A stretch of DNA of 64,000 nt, taken from positions 62,001-126,000 of the forward strand of contig NZ_BMHQ01000010.1 of assembly GCF_014641195.1 (NCBI RefSeq). Direction: 5' to 3'. Of the stretch, positions 44,829 to 53,172 are shown piece by piece. The position numbers were made by a program, and so were the translations under genes. Numbering within the stretch: position 1 is the first letter of the stretch; each line of letters begins with the position of its first letter. This DNA is from Marinithermofilum abyssi (lineage in GTDB: Bacteria > Bacillota > Bacilli > Thermoactinomycetales > DSM-45169). A model generated the notes under the pieces. It ran no database searches, was not told where the DNA came from, and saw nothing but the letters and a program-made list of their open reading frames with translations.

Positions 44829-45458
44829 ATGTCTGTTAAAGTGAATCGGGATATTTTTACGGTCATGAAAGAGCGTGCCTCGGTACGCCAATATGAAAAA
44901 GGAATCGCTATTCCGGAGCAGGAATTACGGGAAATTTTGCAAGCGGCAACGACCGCTCCGTCCTCTTGGAATTTGCAGCATTGGAAATTTCTCGTGATTC
45001 AAAGTGAGAAAAACAAACAAATCCTGCTGCCCATTGCATTCAATCAGCAGCAGGTCGTTGACAGCTCTGTTGTCGTGGCTGTCCTCGGCGATCTGGAAGC
45101 CAATAAAAACGCTGATGCGGTTTACTCGGAAGCAGTAGCCAACGGCTTTATGACAGAGGAAGTGAAGGACGTCCTCCTCAATCAGATCAACGGTGCTTAC
45201 ACCAATCAACAATTCGCCCGAGATGAAGCGGTTCTGAATCCTTCTCTGGCCGCCATGCAGTTGATGCTGGCTGCCAAAGCCAAAGGTTACGACTCCTGTC
45301 CGATGGGGGGCTTTGACAGACAAAAGTTTGTAGAAACATTCCACGTTCCTGACCGCTATATTCCGGTGATGTTGATTACGATCGGGAAAGCTGTCAAACC
45401 GGCTCATCAGACGGCCCGCTTCTCCCTCGATCGAGTTATCGTGAAGGAATCGTTTTAA
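44829..45458 (+). CDS. Nitroreductase family flavoprotein
   Basis: 209 residues starting MSVKVNRDIFTVMKERASVR. The FMN-binding patterns ERASVRQYE and TTAPSSWNLQHWKFLVI are clear, as is YDSCPMGGFD and the ending MLITIGKA. NAD(P)H-dependent reductase of unknown natural substrate. ATG 44829 has AGGAGG upstream; the longer frame from 44772 has none. Confidence 0.9.
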   Translation: MSVKVNRDIFTVMKERASVRQYEKGIAIPEQELREILQAATTAPSSWNLQHWKFLVIQSEKNKQILLPIAFNQQQVVDSSVVVAVLGDLEANKNADAVYSEAVANGFMTEEVKDVLLNQINGAYTNQQFARDEAVLNPSLAAMQLMLAAKAKGYDSCPMGGFDRQKFVETFHVPDRYIPVMLITIGKAVKPAHQTARFSLDRVIVKESF

Positions 45459-45484
45459 GTCCAGGCGCATGTCTGGACTTTTTT
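45457..45484 (+). terminator. Terminator of the nitroreductase gene
   Basis: AAGTCCAG / CTGGACTT stem, 8-nt loop, T-run. Confidence 0.87.
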
Positions 45485-45586
45485 CATTGCGGCGAGTGTA
45501 CATGATCCCAATCAAATGAAAAGGTTTTTTGTTTGATGTACAGAATAAGTGGGTAGTGACCATTGAATTAGAAGGAGGGAGTTCAT

Positions 45587-45793
45587 GTGGCGGATGTAAA
45601 AATTACCGTAAGGGACAAAGGGCCGTTGCTCGTCAAAGGAGATGTGGAGATGGTGGATGCCGAGGGCAACCGCTTTGAGACGAAGAAGCAGTTTGCTCTC
45701 TGCCGATGCGGCCTGTCTCAAAACAAGCCCTTCTGCGACGGCGCTCATGCCGGTAACTTCGATGACTGTGCCCGTGCCAGCAAGGTGTTGTGA
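45587..45793 (+). CDS. CDGSH-type iron-sulfur protein
   Basis: 68 residues with one CDGSH domain. The ligand set of a 2Fe-2S cluster, three Cys and one His, is complete: C39, C41 and C50 with H54 in CRCGLSQNKPFCDGAH. GTG 45587 follows GAAGGAGGGAG. Redox or cluster-transfer role suspected for this small family; partner unknown. Monocistronic. Confidence 0.93.
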   Translation: MADVKITVRDKGPLLVKGDVEMVDAEGNRFETKKQFALCRCGLSQNKPFCDGAHAGNFDDCARASKVL

Positions 45794-45828
45794 GTCGGTT
45801 GCCGATAACTCCGGTATTTTCGGGGGAT

Positions 45829-45855
45829 AAGGGCGTTTTAAGCGCCCTTTTTTTA
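45829..45855 (+). terminator. Terminator of the CDGSH gene
   Basis: AAGGGCG / CGCCCTT stem followed by seven T. Confidence 0.85.
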
Positions 45856-46060
45856 TGTGAGTGAAAGGGGAAGGTGTGCTCGAAGAAAGGCTCCTCTCTT
45901 TGACTTCGAGCAAGGAATTTCCAAGGTAAACGCACGTGTCTACAAAATTGCCTTTTTGCTTGTCGTATAAATGAAGCTCCTTATTGATGGATCTACTTCC
46001 AATAAAGGTGGAGAGGGACTGTCCTTACCGCGAGCTCTCAATATTAAAAAACTCCTTAAT

Positions 46061-46092
46061 GTATCCTGGTTTAAAATCGGGATACTTTTTTT
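46061..46092 (+). terminator. Isolated terminator hairpin
   Basis: GTATCC / GGATAC stem, 13-nt loop, seven T. No recognised gene precedes it between 45856 and 46060, so it may end a small untranslated transcript. It lies upstream of the peptide cluster. Confidence 0.6.
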
Positions 46093-46138
46093 GTTTACCT
46101 CTCCTATTTCAATGATCCAATACATGATAGAAATCTAG

Positions 46139-46423
46139 CGCAAAATTCCGTTTGGGTTTCCTAGAAGTCAACATCAGATTCAGGCGATTTTAACTCCTGG
46201 CTCGACAGGAGCGTCCAATTGCTTACCATTGCTGATGGTTGTCTTAGAAAGTTTGCTCGCGGGATGGGACGACCATCCTGTTTCCTTTGAACGGTTTTAC
46301 GAACACCCAATAAAAAAATTATTCGGACCTGTAACAATAGCGGATTTATTTCATAAATATAATTTTGTCGAGGGAGGATATTCGATGGCTGAAGTATTCG
46401 ACTGCACCCGTTGGGTAGGTTGA
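46139..46423 (+). other. Open frame upstream of the LAP precursor, possible gene remnant
   Basis: 95 stop-free codons (…PFGFPRSQHQIQAILTPGS…, …VSFERFYEHPIKKLFGPVT…, ending DCTRWVG) without a good start; TTG 46229 is the only candidate for the long form. It is AT-richer than the cluster. The family is not recognised. The last 12 codons have their own strong ribosome site and are listed separately. Confidence 0.3.
46385..46423 (+). CDS. Possible 12-residue peptide ORF before the precursor gene
   Basis: ATG 46385 has GAGGGAGGAT six bases upstream and encodes MAEVFDCTRWVG, followed by TGA. It ends 69 bases before the precursor start. It could be a leader peptide, a second small product, or the accidental end of the longer frame. 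Low confidence. Confidence 0.3.
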   Translation: MAEVFDCTRWVG

Positions 46424-46492
46424 TTCTCTTCGTTCTGTTTTTATCGGTTCCTGGTTACGGAGCTGGCCAAATCTATTCTGGAGGTTGTAAAA

Positions 46493-46807
46493 ATGGATGA
46501 TTTCAAAAAAGATCTCCAAAACTTGAGTGTTGACGACGAGTTCGTACAGAGCGAGGTGACGCCTTGGGAAGATCCAGAACAGTTCGATCCTGATGTGGCT
46601 CAACGATGCGCTGGTTGTGCCCGATGTGCTAATTGTGCCCGGTGCGCCAATTGCTTCCGATGCGCCAATTGCTTCCGTTGTGCCAATTGCTTCCGATGCG
46701 CCAATTGCTTCCGATGCGCCAATTGCTTCCGTTGTGCCAATTGCTTCCGATGCGCCAATTGCTTCCGATGCGCTAATTGCGCTCGTTGTGGTAATTGCCG
46801 TGGTTGA
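46493..46807 (+). CDS. LAP/TOMM precursor peptide (heterocycloanthracin/sonorensin-like)
   Basis: 104 residues. Leader 1-38 (MDDFKKDLQNLSVDDEFVQS, then EVTPWEDPEQFDPDVAQR) is acidic and fits the leader type of heterocycloanthracin-family precursors. The core 39-104 has 22 cysteines at exactly every third residue (C39 to C102) and neither Ser nor Thr: CAGCARCANCARCANC, seven FRCANC units, ARCGNCRG. The Cys would be converted to thiazoles or thiazolines by the enzymes encoded downstream. ATG 46493 follows GGAGGT by seven bases. Product activity is unknown; antibacterial is the family precedent. Confidence 0.92.
   Translation: MDDFKKDLQNLSVDDEFVQSEVTPWEDPEQFDPDVAQRCAGCARCANCARCANCFRCANCFRCANCFRCANCFRCANCFRCANCFRCANCFRCANCARCGNCRG
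46655..46780 (+). repeat. Seven tandem 18-bp repeats in the precursor core
   Basis: Unit TTCCGATGCGCCAATTGC repeated seven times. Units differ only at a few third positions; the Arg codon runs CGA, CGT, CGA, CGA, CGT, CGA, CGA, giving a 54-bp super-period. Points to recent expansion by slippage or unequal exchange. Confidence 0.97.
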
Positions 46808-46849
46808 TTCCGCGGATGGTTTCCTAACGGAAACGGTGGCTGCCTGAGG

Positions 46850-46899
46850 AGAAGATCGCCCCTGAACAGACAAGTTTTTTGGCTGTCAGGGGTTCTTCT
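46850..46899 (+). promoter_or_regulatory. Strong hairpin between precursor and enzyme genes
   Basis: AGAAG...CCCCTGA(A)CAG / CTGTCAGGGG...CTTCT with one bulged A; the loop holds six T. No T-tract follows. A smaller GTTTCC/GGAAAC hairpin precedes it at 46819-46834. Likely an attenuator or an mRNA stabiliser that favours precursor over enzyme synthesis. Confidence 0.5.
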
Positions 46900-46904
46900 C
46901 TGTT

Positions 46905-47165
46905 ACTTGCTTCACAGAGCTAAAGCACCCCAAGGGCACTTCCTACGGGCGCCGTGGGTTTCTCGCCCATCTGGCGTGGCAACCCACATCCATCCACGAT
47001 GGCTTTCTCCAAGCTTATTTCTGTTAAGTTTAATGAGATTTCCCATCCGTGGCTTGATTGTGCCAAAATTCTGTCGGACATGCAAGAGGACTTGAGCCCT
47101 TTTACGTCCGACGCGCTTTCATCCCCATCCTGAAGGGCCGGGTTTTCCCGCTCGCTCTTTAAAAA
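46905..47165 (-). mobile_element. Possible decayed IS200/IS605-type end
   Basis: Non-coding 260 bases with a GTCGGAC/GTCCGAC hairpin (47073-47079/47106-47112) and, at 47130-47150, the CATCCTGAAGGGCCGG pattern seen at hairpin-bearing ends of IS200/IS605 elements. No tnpA or tnpB frame survives. Resemblance is from memory only. Confidence 0.3.
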
Positions 47166-47250
47166 TTAGGCATGAGAGACAAATAGCAGTACATAAGATA
47201 TCAGAGTGATGGCGCAATTTGAGAAGAGCTCACGGCAAGGAGGAGCGGAA

Positions 47251-49176
47251 ATGGCCAATTTGGATCCTTCGATGCGTCCAAAAGTGAACGGGGACACGTT
47301 TTTTCTACCTGATGTAAACGGCGGTGTGTATTTTCGGAACAACTTATGCTCGTTCCATATAGAAGGCAAGACAATCAACCAATGGATTGAAAAACTCATA
47401 CCGATGTTCAATGGGGAGCATACGTTAGAGTACTTGACGGACGGATTACCCGATCCATACCGGGACCGGGTGTATGAAATCGCCGACATGTTGTGCCAAA
47501 ACGGCTTTGTTCGGGATGTGAGCCAAGACCATCCGCACCAATTGCCGGATGAGGTTCTTAAAAAGTATGCTTCTCAAATTGAATTTTTGGATAGTTTTGG
47601 CGGCTCGGGTGCGTACCGTTTTCAGTCCTATCGTCAGGCTAAAGTGTTAGCGGTTGGTTCCGGCCCGTTTTTTATCTCGTTGGTTGCGGCATTGTTTGAC
47701 TCGGGATTGCCCAAAGTCCACGTGCTGGTTACGGACTCGGTTCCCACCAATCGGCAGCGGTTGGCGGAACTGGCGGCACATGCCCGAAAAACGGATCCCG
47801 AGGCAGCGCTGGAGGAGGTCGCCCTAGAAAGGATGAGTTCTTGGCGGGAGGCCGTGCAGCCGTTTCATTCGATTTTGTATGTGTCGGAGGAGGGTGATGT
47901 CGAGGAACTGCGGGTTCTTCACGGGGTTTGCCGGGAGGAGAAGAAAGTGTTACTCCCCGCCATGTGTTTGCAGCAGGTGGGTTTGGCGGGTCCGCTGGTG
48001 CATCCGGACTCTGAGGGATGTTGGGAGTCGGCGTGGCGCCGCATACACTCATCCGCGCTTTGCAAAGCTCCGCAGTTGCACACCTTCTCTTCCACAGCGG
48101 GAGCGATGTTGGCGAATGTGATCGTGTTTGAATTGTTTAAAACGGTTACCGGCGTGACCGAATCGGAACTGAAGAACAAATTTTTCTTATTGAATCTGGA
48201 GACGCTGGAAGGAAATTGGCATTCATTCAACCCTCATCCCCTGGTGGCCGGACATGGGAAAGCTGAATGGGTTCAGGATCTCGATCGGCGGCTCGAAGGT
48301 CGTACGGGCAGAAGTGAGTCCAGCAGATTGCTTCCTTATTTCGGATTATTGACATCGGCGGAATCGGGGATTTTCCATATTTGGGAAGAGGGGGATTTGA
48401 AGCAGCTTCCGTTGGCTCAGTGCCGCGTGCAGGCAACTGACCCGCTGTCGGAGGGTCCGGCTGAGCTGCTGCCGGAGATGGTCTGTACCGGTCTGACGCA
48501 TGAGGAAGCACGGCGGGAAGCGGGGCTGGCCGGGATTGAAGCGTATGTGTCGCGAATGGTCGGGCTGCTTATAGAGGATAGCAGGGTAGAGGCACAGGAA
48601 TTTGTTGGCGTCGGAGCGGGGGAAACGGTTGCGGAAGGGGTTTGCCGGGGGGTGCAAAAGTGTCTGGCCGAGGAGATGGGCAAGCAACCGGTGAATCAGA
48701 AGTCTCCTGTCTTTCGTGTGCAGTTGAGTGCGGTAGAAGATGAACGTTGCCGATTTTATTTACAGGCATTGACCACGATGCAGGGAGCACCGGTGATCGG
48801 CTTGGGAGAGGAAGTGTCCGGATTCCCTGTGGTGTGGGTCAGTACGAACGGCCGCTGGTATGGCAGCGTAGGCTTGAATGTGACAATGGCGCTCAGGGAG
48901 GCGCTGCAACAGGCGCTGTCGAAAAACCAAGCGACGTGCCTCACGACGCAAGCGTTGGAGGCATCCACCGTACTTCTTAAAGAAAGGGTGCCGCAAAACC
49001 TTCTGATCCCCGCCTGTGAAGAGGCGGCACTATCGGAGGTCTTGCAGTCCGCCCTGCAGGTCTTGAAACGAAGCCGCAAGCGGCTTTTGGTCTTCGATCT
49101 GGCGCTGGAACCGTTTTTGAAAGAGGGACTGGCAGGAGTATTTGGCGTGTTGCTGCGAGAGGAGGAATCCCGGTGA
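47251..49176 (+). CDS. LAP maturation protein, RRE + E1-like (ocin_ThiF-like)
   Basis: 641-residue partner of the YcaO enzyme. Residues about 12-90 form a PqqD-like RiPP recognition element that should bind the leader (NGDTFFLPDVNGGVYFRNNL, LEYLTDGLPDPYRDRVYEIA, NGFVRD). An E1/ThiF-like domain follows: KVLAVGSGPFFISLV near 131-145 and GPLVHPDSEGCWESAWRRI (247-265). The latter parallels GPLV-x-P-xxx-GC in the next gene but has lost the second Cys of the zinc pair. ATG 47251 has AAGGAGG seven bases upstream. The stop overlaps ycaO (GTGA). Confidence 0.9.
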   Translation: MANLDPSMRPKVNGDTFFLPDVNGGVYFRNNLCSFHIEGKTINQWIEKLIPMFNGEHTLEYLTDGLPDPYRDRVYEIADMLCQNGFVRDVSQDHPHQLPDEVLKKYASQIEFLDSFGGSGAYRFQSYRQAKVLAVGSGPFFISLVAALFDSGLPKVHVLVTDSVPTNRQRLAELAAHARKTDPEAALEEVALERMSSWREAVQPFHSILYVSEEGDVEELRVLHGVCREEKKVLLPAMCLQQVGLAGPLVHPDSEGCWESAWRRIHSSALCKAPQLHTFSSTAGAMLANVIVFELFKTVTGVTESELKNKFFLLNLETLEGNWHSFNPHPLVAGHGKAEWVQDLDRRLEGRTGRSESSRLLPYFGLLTSAESGIFHIWEEGDLKQLPLAQCRVQATDPLSEGPAELLPEMVCTGLTHEEARREAGLAGIEAYVSRMVGLLIEDSRVEAQEFVGVGAGETVAEGVCRGVQKCLAEEMGKQPVNQKSPVFRVQLSAVEDERCRFYLQALTTMQGAPVIGLGEEVSGFPVVWVSTNGRWYGSVGLNVTMALREALQQALSKNQATCLTTQALEASTVLLKERVPQNLLIPACEEAALSEVLQSALQVLKRSRKRLLVFDLALEPFLKEGLAGVFGVLLREEESR

Positions 49177-51119
49177 GCGCTGTCGTGGCGGTTGTTGGAG
49201 AAGGGCTGTTGGCGGACTTCGTTTGCGGAGAACTCTCCGCCCAAGACCAGGTCGTTCGTCAGACCGATTGGAAGGCAGGAATACCGGAAGCGGCGGATTT
49301 GGTTCTGGTGTTGCACGATGCTTGGTATCCCTCCGTTCATCACAAGGCGGAAGAGGTGTTGCAACCCACCGGCATCCCTTGGCTACGCGGCTTTGTTTCA
49401 TTTGGCGAAGGTGTAGTCGGACCACTGGTTCGCCCGGGTATGCCGGGATGCTCCCAGTGTGCGGATTGGCGACGACTCATGGCGGGACGGGACCGCAAAG
49501 AGATGCGGGCACTGCTGCAACAGAGGCTGGAGGCGCACGGGGGAACCACGAGTGACCCCTGGGCATCGCGCCCGGGTCTTTTGCAGATGGCTCACCTGAT
49601 TGTGGCGGAGGCAGAGAGGGTGTTGCAAGGCAGACGGGCCCACTTGGAAGAACGGATATCTTTGATTAACCTGAAAACACTGAAGAGCTCCCGTCACTTC
49701 TTTCTACCCGACCCGTTGTGTCCTGTTTGTGGCCGATTGCCCGACGATTCGCCGACAGCGGCCCGAATAACGCTTACACCAAGTCCGAAGATCAACGCCG
49801 ATACTTTCCGCTGTCGATCATTGGATGACCTGAAAGAAGTTTTGGTCAAAGACTATCTGGATTACCGGACTGGCCTGTTGAATGGGAAAATGTATGACCT
49901 CGCGTCTCCGTTTGCCGATGCGAGTGTGAATCTGCCGTTGTTCGCGGGGGACGAGGCAACAGGCGGCCGGAATCATTCTTATGCGGAAAGTGAGTTAACG
50001 GCTATTTTGGAGGGCCTGGAGCGGTACTGCGGCCTGGCACCCCGCGGCAAACGGACGGTGATCCGCGACAGTTACCGCAATCTGGAAGAACAAGCACTTC
50101 ACCCCGTCAAGGTAGGGGTGCACGCGAAGGAACAGTATGCGCGGGCGGATTTTCCGTTTAAACCCTTTGACCCGGACCGCCCAATCGATTGGGTATGGGG
50201 TTATTCGTTTTTAGAGGAGCGTCCGATTCTGGTTCCGCAGTTGCTCGCCTATTACAGCTTGGGCTGTGGGGATGGTTTTGTCTATGAAACTTCCAACGGG
50301 TGCGCGTTGGGAGGAAACTTGGAGGAGGCCATTTTCTACGGCATTATGGAAGTGGTGGAACGTGATTCATTCCTGATGACGTGGTACGCGCAACTCCCGA
50401 TCCCACGCCTTGATCCAAGTTCTGCAGACGACCAGGAATTACGGTTGATGGTCGACCGGTTGCAGGAGGTGACGGGATATGATCTATATTTGTTTAACTC
50501 GACGATGGAGAACGGGATTCCAAGCGTTTGGGCGTTTGCGAAAAACAGGAAACAAAAGGGAGTGAATCTCATCTGTGCGGCCGGAGCCCATCTGGATCCG
50601 GTCCGGGCGGTGAAAAGCGCGATCCACGAATTGCCCGGCATGATGCTGATGCTTGACGAGAAATTTGAGGAGAGCCGGGAGAAGGCTGAGCGAATGTTCC
50701 AAGATCCGTTTCTGGTGCGACAGATGGAGGACCATTCCATGCTCTACGCTTTGCCGCAAGCACAGGAGCGTCTGCAATTTTTGCTGGATGAAAACCGGCC
50801 GTTGCGAACGTTTGACGAGGAGTTCCAGTGGAAGTCGACGCATGCGGATCTGACCGACGACCTGAAGGATATTCTTCAGGTGTTTCGCCGATTGAATCTC
50901 GATGTGATCGTGGTGGACCAGACGACACCGGAAATAAGTCGAAACGGACTCTTTTGCGTGAAAGTGCTGATTCCGGGGATGTTGCCAATGACGTTCGGAC
51001 ATCACCTTACCCGCGTGACAGGGCTGGAGAGGGTGCTCCGGGTACCGGTGGAACTCGGGTATGCGAAGCAACCACTGACGCTTGAACAGCTCAATCCACA
51101 TCCGCATCCGTTTCCATAA
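49173..51119 (+). CDS. YcaO cyclodehydratase with N-terminal zinc E1-like domain
   Basis: 648 residues. Residues 1-200 are an E1/SagC-like domain with the zinc pairs C93/C96 (GCSQC) and C183/C186 (CPVC). Residues from about 205 are YcaO/SagD, the ATP-dependent enzyme that cyclises Cys side chains: SYAESELTAILEGLERYCG, CALGGNLEEAIFYGIMEVVERD, HLDPVRAVKSAIHEL. The chain ends in PHPHPFP, the C-terminal PxPxP motif important for catalysis in this family. GTG 49173 overlaps the preceding stop and has AGGAGG upstream. Core enzyme of the cluster. Confidence 0.94.
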   Translation: MSAVVAVVGEGLLADFVCGELSAQDQVVRQTDWKAGIPEAADLVLVLHDAWYPSVHHKAEEVLQPTGIPWLRGFVSFGEGVVGPLVRPGMPGCSQCADWRRLMAGRDRKEMRALLQQRLEAHGGTTSDPWASRPGLLQMAHLIVAEAERVLQGRRAHLEERISLINLKTLKSSRHFFLPDPLCPVCGRLPDDSPTAARITLTPSPKINADTFRCRSLDDLKEVLVKDYLDYRTGLLNGKMYDLASPFADASVNLPLFAGDEATGGRNHSYAESELTAILEGLERYCGLAPRGKRTVIRDSYRNLEEQALHPVKVGVHAKEQYARADFPFKPFDPDRPIDWVWGYSFLEERPILVPQLLAYYSLGCGDGFVYETSNGCALGGNLEEAIFYGIMEVVERDSFLMTWYAQLPIPRLDPSSADDQELRLMVDRLQEVTGYDLYLFNSTMENGIPSVWAFAKNRKQKGVNLICAAGAHLDPVRAVKSAIHELPGMMLMLDEKFEESREKAERMFQDPFLVRQMEDHSMLYALPQAQERLQFLLDENRPLRTFDEEFQWKSTHADLTDDLKDILQVFRRLNLDVIVVDQTTPEISRNGLFCVKVLIPGMLPMTFGHHLTRVTGLERVLRVPVELGYAKQPLTLEQLNPHPHPFP

Positions 51120-51141
51120 GCCGTGCCTAGGAGGAAGAAGG

Positions 51142-52722
51142 ATGAGTCTGGATGCATTTTTGCACGATCTGCATTTTGACATCGACAAGATCCAACCGCC
51201 GGACTGGGAGGTGGATTGGGAAGACGCACCGCTTGCTTATAAGCTTTACCGCGACTTGCCTGTGGTTCCGCTTTCTCCGGAAGTACCGCTGACCCTCGAA
51301 GGAAGGAAAGCGCCGTTGGAACCCGACCTGCGGGAAATCGGTCATTTTCTCTGGTACGTATTCGGGCTTTCTCAGTTTTGCCAGTCAGGCTTTGCCTTGG
51401 ATTCCACGAAACAAGCGGTGGGCCCGATGCAGTCGTACCGGCGGTTTGTTCCCTCCGGCGGGGCGTTGTATCCGAATGAATTGTACGTGTATCTGAAAAT
51501 CGAAGACGTGCCTGCGGGGGTGTACCATTATGATGTGGCACACCACCGCTTGGTGTTGTTGCGCGAAGGCGATTTTGATTCCTATTTGGCCCGGGCTCTC
51601 GGCAATCGCTGTGATGTGTCGGCTTGTTTTGGCACGGTTTTTGTTTCAACTATGTTTTGGAAAAATTTCTTTAAATACAATAACTTTGCCTACCGTCTGC
51701 AAGGGCTGGATGCCGGTGTGCTGATTGGGCAGTTGCTGGAAGTGGCCAAACGGTTTGGCTTCGCCTCGGGGGTCTATTTTGGGTTTCTTGATCGAGCCGT
51801 CAATCATCTGCTCGGGCTATCCGAACGGGAGGAGAGCGTGTATGCGGTTGTTCCGCTGTCGGTGAAGCCTGGGATCACTTGGTTTGCCGACGGGAATGAC
51901 GGAGTCGGAACGGTCTTTGCTACCGAATTGTGCCGGGAGTTGACAGCGGTCCGGAATGATCACTACGTCCGTTCGGTAAGGGTCCTGGAGTGTCCGATGC
52001 TGATTAGGATGAACGAAGCGGCTCTGCTGGAATCCATGGAAACGTTTCGACAACCCGGGGGGGAGAAGAAAGTAACCTATGAGGGTCAGGCGGTGACTAT
52101 GCCCCGCGTACACCGGTTACCGTATGATCTGGCGTCGGTTTGTCGAAAGCGGTATTCACCGGGGACGGACTTCGTTTTGGGAAAGGTAAGCCTCTTGCAA
52201 CTGGCTACTTTGCTCAAAGAGGCGACGGCTTCTTTCTCGTATCGAAATGATTTGGATGGAGCACAAGAGAAGCCCGAGTCCCGTGTCTCACTGTATAGCT
52301 GTTTGTATGGTGTAGAAGGTATCCCGGATGGCGCATACCACTATGACAGCGATGCTCATGCGCTGTGGTGGATACGCCCCGGGGATCAACGGCCCTGGCT
52401 ACAACAGGGAATGTCCCTGCACAATGTAAATCTATTTCAAGTGCCAGTTTGCCTGCATGTAGCAGGGGACCGGGATCACCTCAAATCGGCACTGGGGTAC
52501 AGAGGATACCGCATCCAGCAGATGGAAGCGGGCATGCTCGTGCAGCGTTTACTGCTGGCGGCGTCTGCCATCGGGATGGGGGGGCACCCACTCCTCGGAT
52601 TCGATACGAGTTTGTGTGATGAGATTTACAAGATAGCTCCGCAAGAAAAAACCAGCTTGATCCAAATCCCGGTCGGTCACTATCGTTTTCCCCCCCGTTT
52701 GGCGGGGAGTTTGCATGGCTAG
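51142..52722 (+). CDS. SagB-type azoline dehydrogenase, two nitroreductase-like domains
   Basis: 526-residue FMN oxidoreductase expected to oxidise thiazolines to thiazoles. Two related halves are visible: residues about 60-290 (YRRFVPSGGALYPNELYVYL, DVPAGVYHYD, LEVAKRFGFASGVYFGFLD) and about 330-526 (VSLYSCLYGVEGIPDGAYHYD, GMLVQRLLLAASAIGMGGHP). FMN ligands are best kept in the first half (SGGALYP). ATG 51142 has GGAGGAAGAAGG upstream, 22 bases after ycaO. Last recognised gene of the cluster. Confidence 0.92.
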   Translation: MSLDAFLHDLHFDIDKIQPPDWEVDWEDAPLAYKLYRDLPVVPLSPEVPLTLEGRKAPLEPDLREIGHFLWYVFGLSQFCQSGFALDSTKQAVGPMQSYRRFVPSGGALYPNELYVYLKIEDVPAGVYHYDVAHHRLVLLREGDFDSYLARALGNRCDVSACFGTVFVSTMFWKNFFKYNNFAYRLQGLDAGVLIGQLLEVAKRFGFASGVYFGFLDRAVNHLLGLSEREESVYAVVPLSVKPGITWFADGNDGVGTVFATELCRELTAVRNDHYVRSVRVLECPMLIRMNEAALLESMETFRQPGGEKKVTYEGQAVTMPRVHRLPYDLASVCRKRYSPGTDFVLGKVSLLQLATLLKEATASFSYRNDLDGAQEKPESRVSLYSCLYGVEGIPDGAYHYDSDAHALWWIRPGDQRPWLQQGMSLHNVNLFQVPVCLHVAGDRDHLKSALGYRGYRIQQMEAGMLVQRLLLAASAIGMGGHPLLGFDTSLCDEIYKIAPQEKTSLIQIPVGHYRFPPRLAGSLHG

Positions 52723-52999
52723 GGAAGCAAGAGCGAGAAGAAGCCTTATACTTAATGAACTTTACGCTATAACCTGAATAAATTCAATGACAGAAAGGAT
52801 AGATGAGTGACTGTGTTCAGATGGAGATCGCATTCGTACCATGAAAACGCATCTCTTTGAAGACATAAGCAAAGGCAGAATCTGTCACCAAAGAGTGGCA
52901 TATGAGAATAAAACACTGGAACATCTCCGGAATAAATGTAATAAAAGCGGGCATAAAGGGAAAGAGCAAGTTTTGAACAACAGAATAAACGAAAGCTTC

Positions 53000-53037
53000 A
53001 AAGGCATTCGGCTATCGTTGGATGCCTTTTCTCTTTT
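53000..53037 (+). terminator. Terminator of the LAP cluster
   Basis: AAAGGCAT / ATGCCTTT stem, 14-nt loop, then TCTCTTTTT. The 52723-52999 stretch before it shows no supportable gene. Confidence 0.75.
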
Positions 53038-53121
53038 TAACCTCCGGGTTTAGGAAAAGGCGTCGGGGGATCTCTTCAAGCTTCAACAAGAAACCTGTGA
53101 ACTCCCGGCTGCCAACTTAAA

Positions 53122-53160
53122 ATACCCCAATCCCTTAGTTCAAGGAGACTGGGGTATTCT
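53122..53160. terminator. Hairpin next to the Csp-like remnant
   Basis: AATACCCCA / TGGGGTATT, 9-bp arms. Located just after the stop of the remnant on the minus strand, so probably its former terminator. Confidence 0.6.
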
Positions 53161-53172
53161 GGGCTGTACAGG

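Noticed and set aside
45940..46125. 61-codon minus-strand frame
   Set aside because: No ribosome site and it runs across a terminator hairpin on the other strand.
46655..46780. Possible CRISPR-like repeat array
   Set aside because: Repeats are directly adjacent with no spacers and are in frame with a coding sequence.
46346..46873. Minus-strand frame with repeated SEAIGA units
   Set aside because: Antisense of the precursor repeats; the repeated pattern is created by the 18-bp units.
52841..53053. 70-codon frame after the LAP cluster
   Set aside because: No ribosome site, overlaps the terminator, composition not protein-like.
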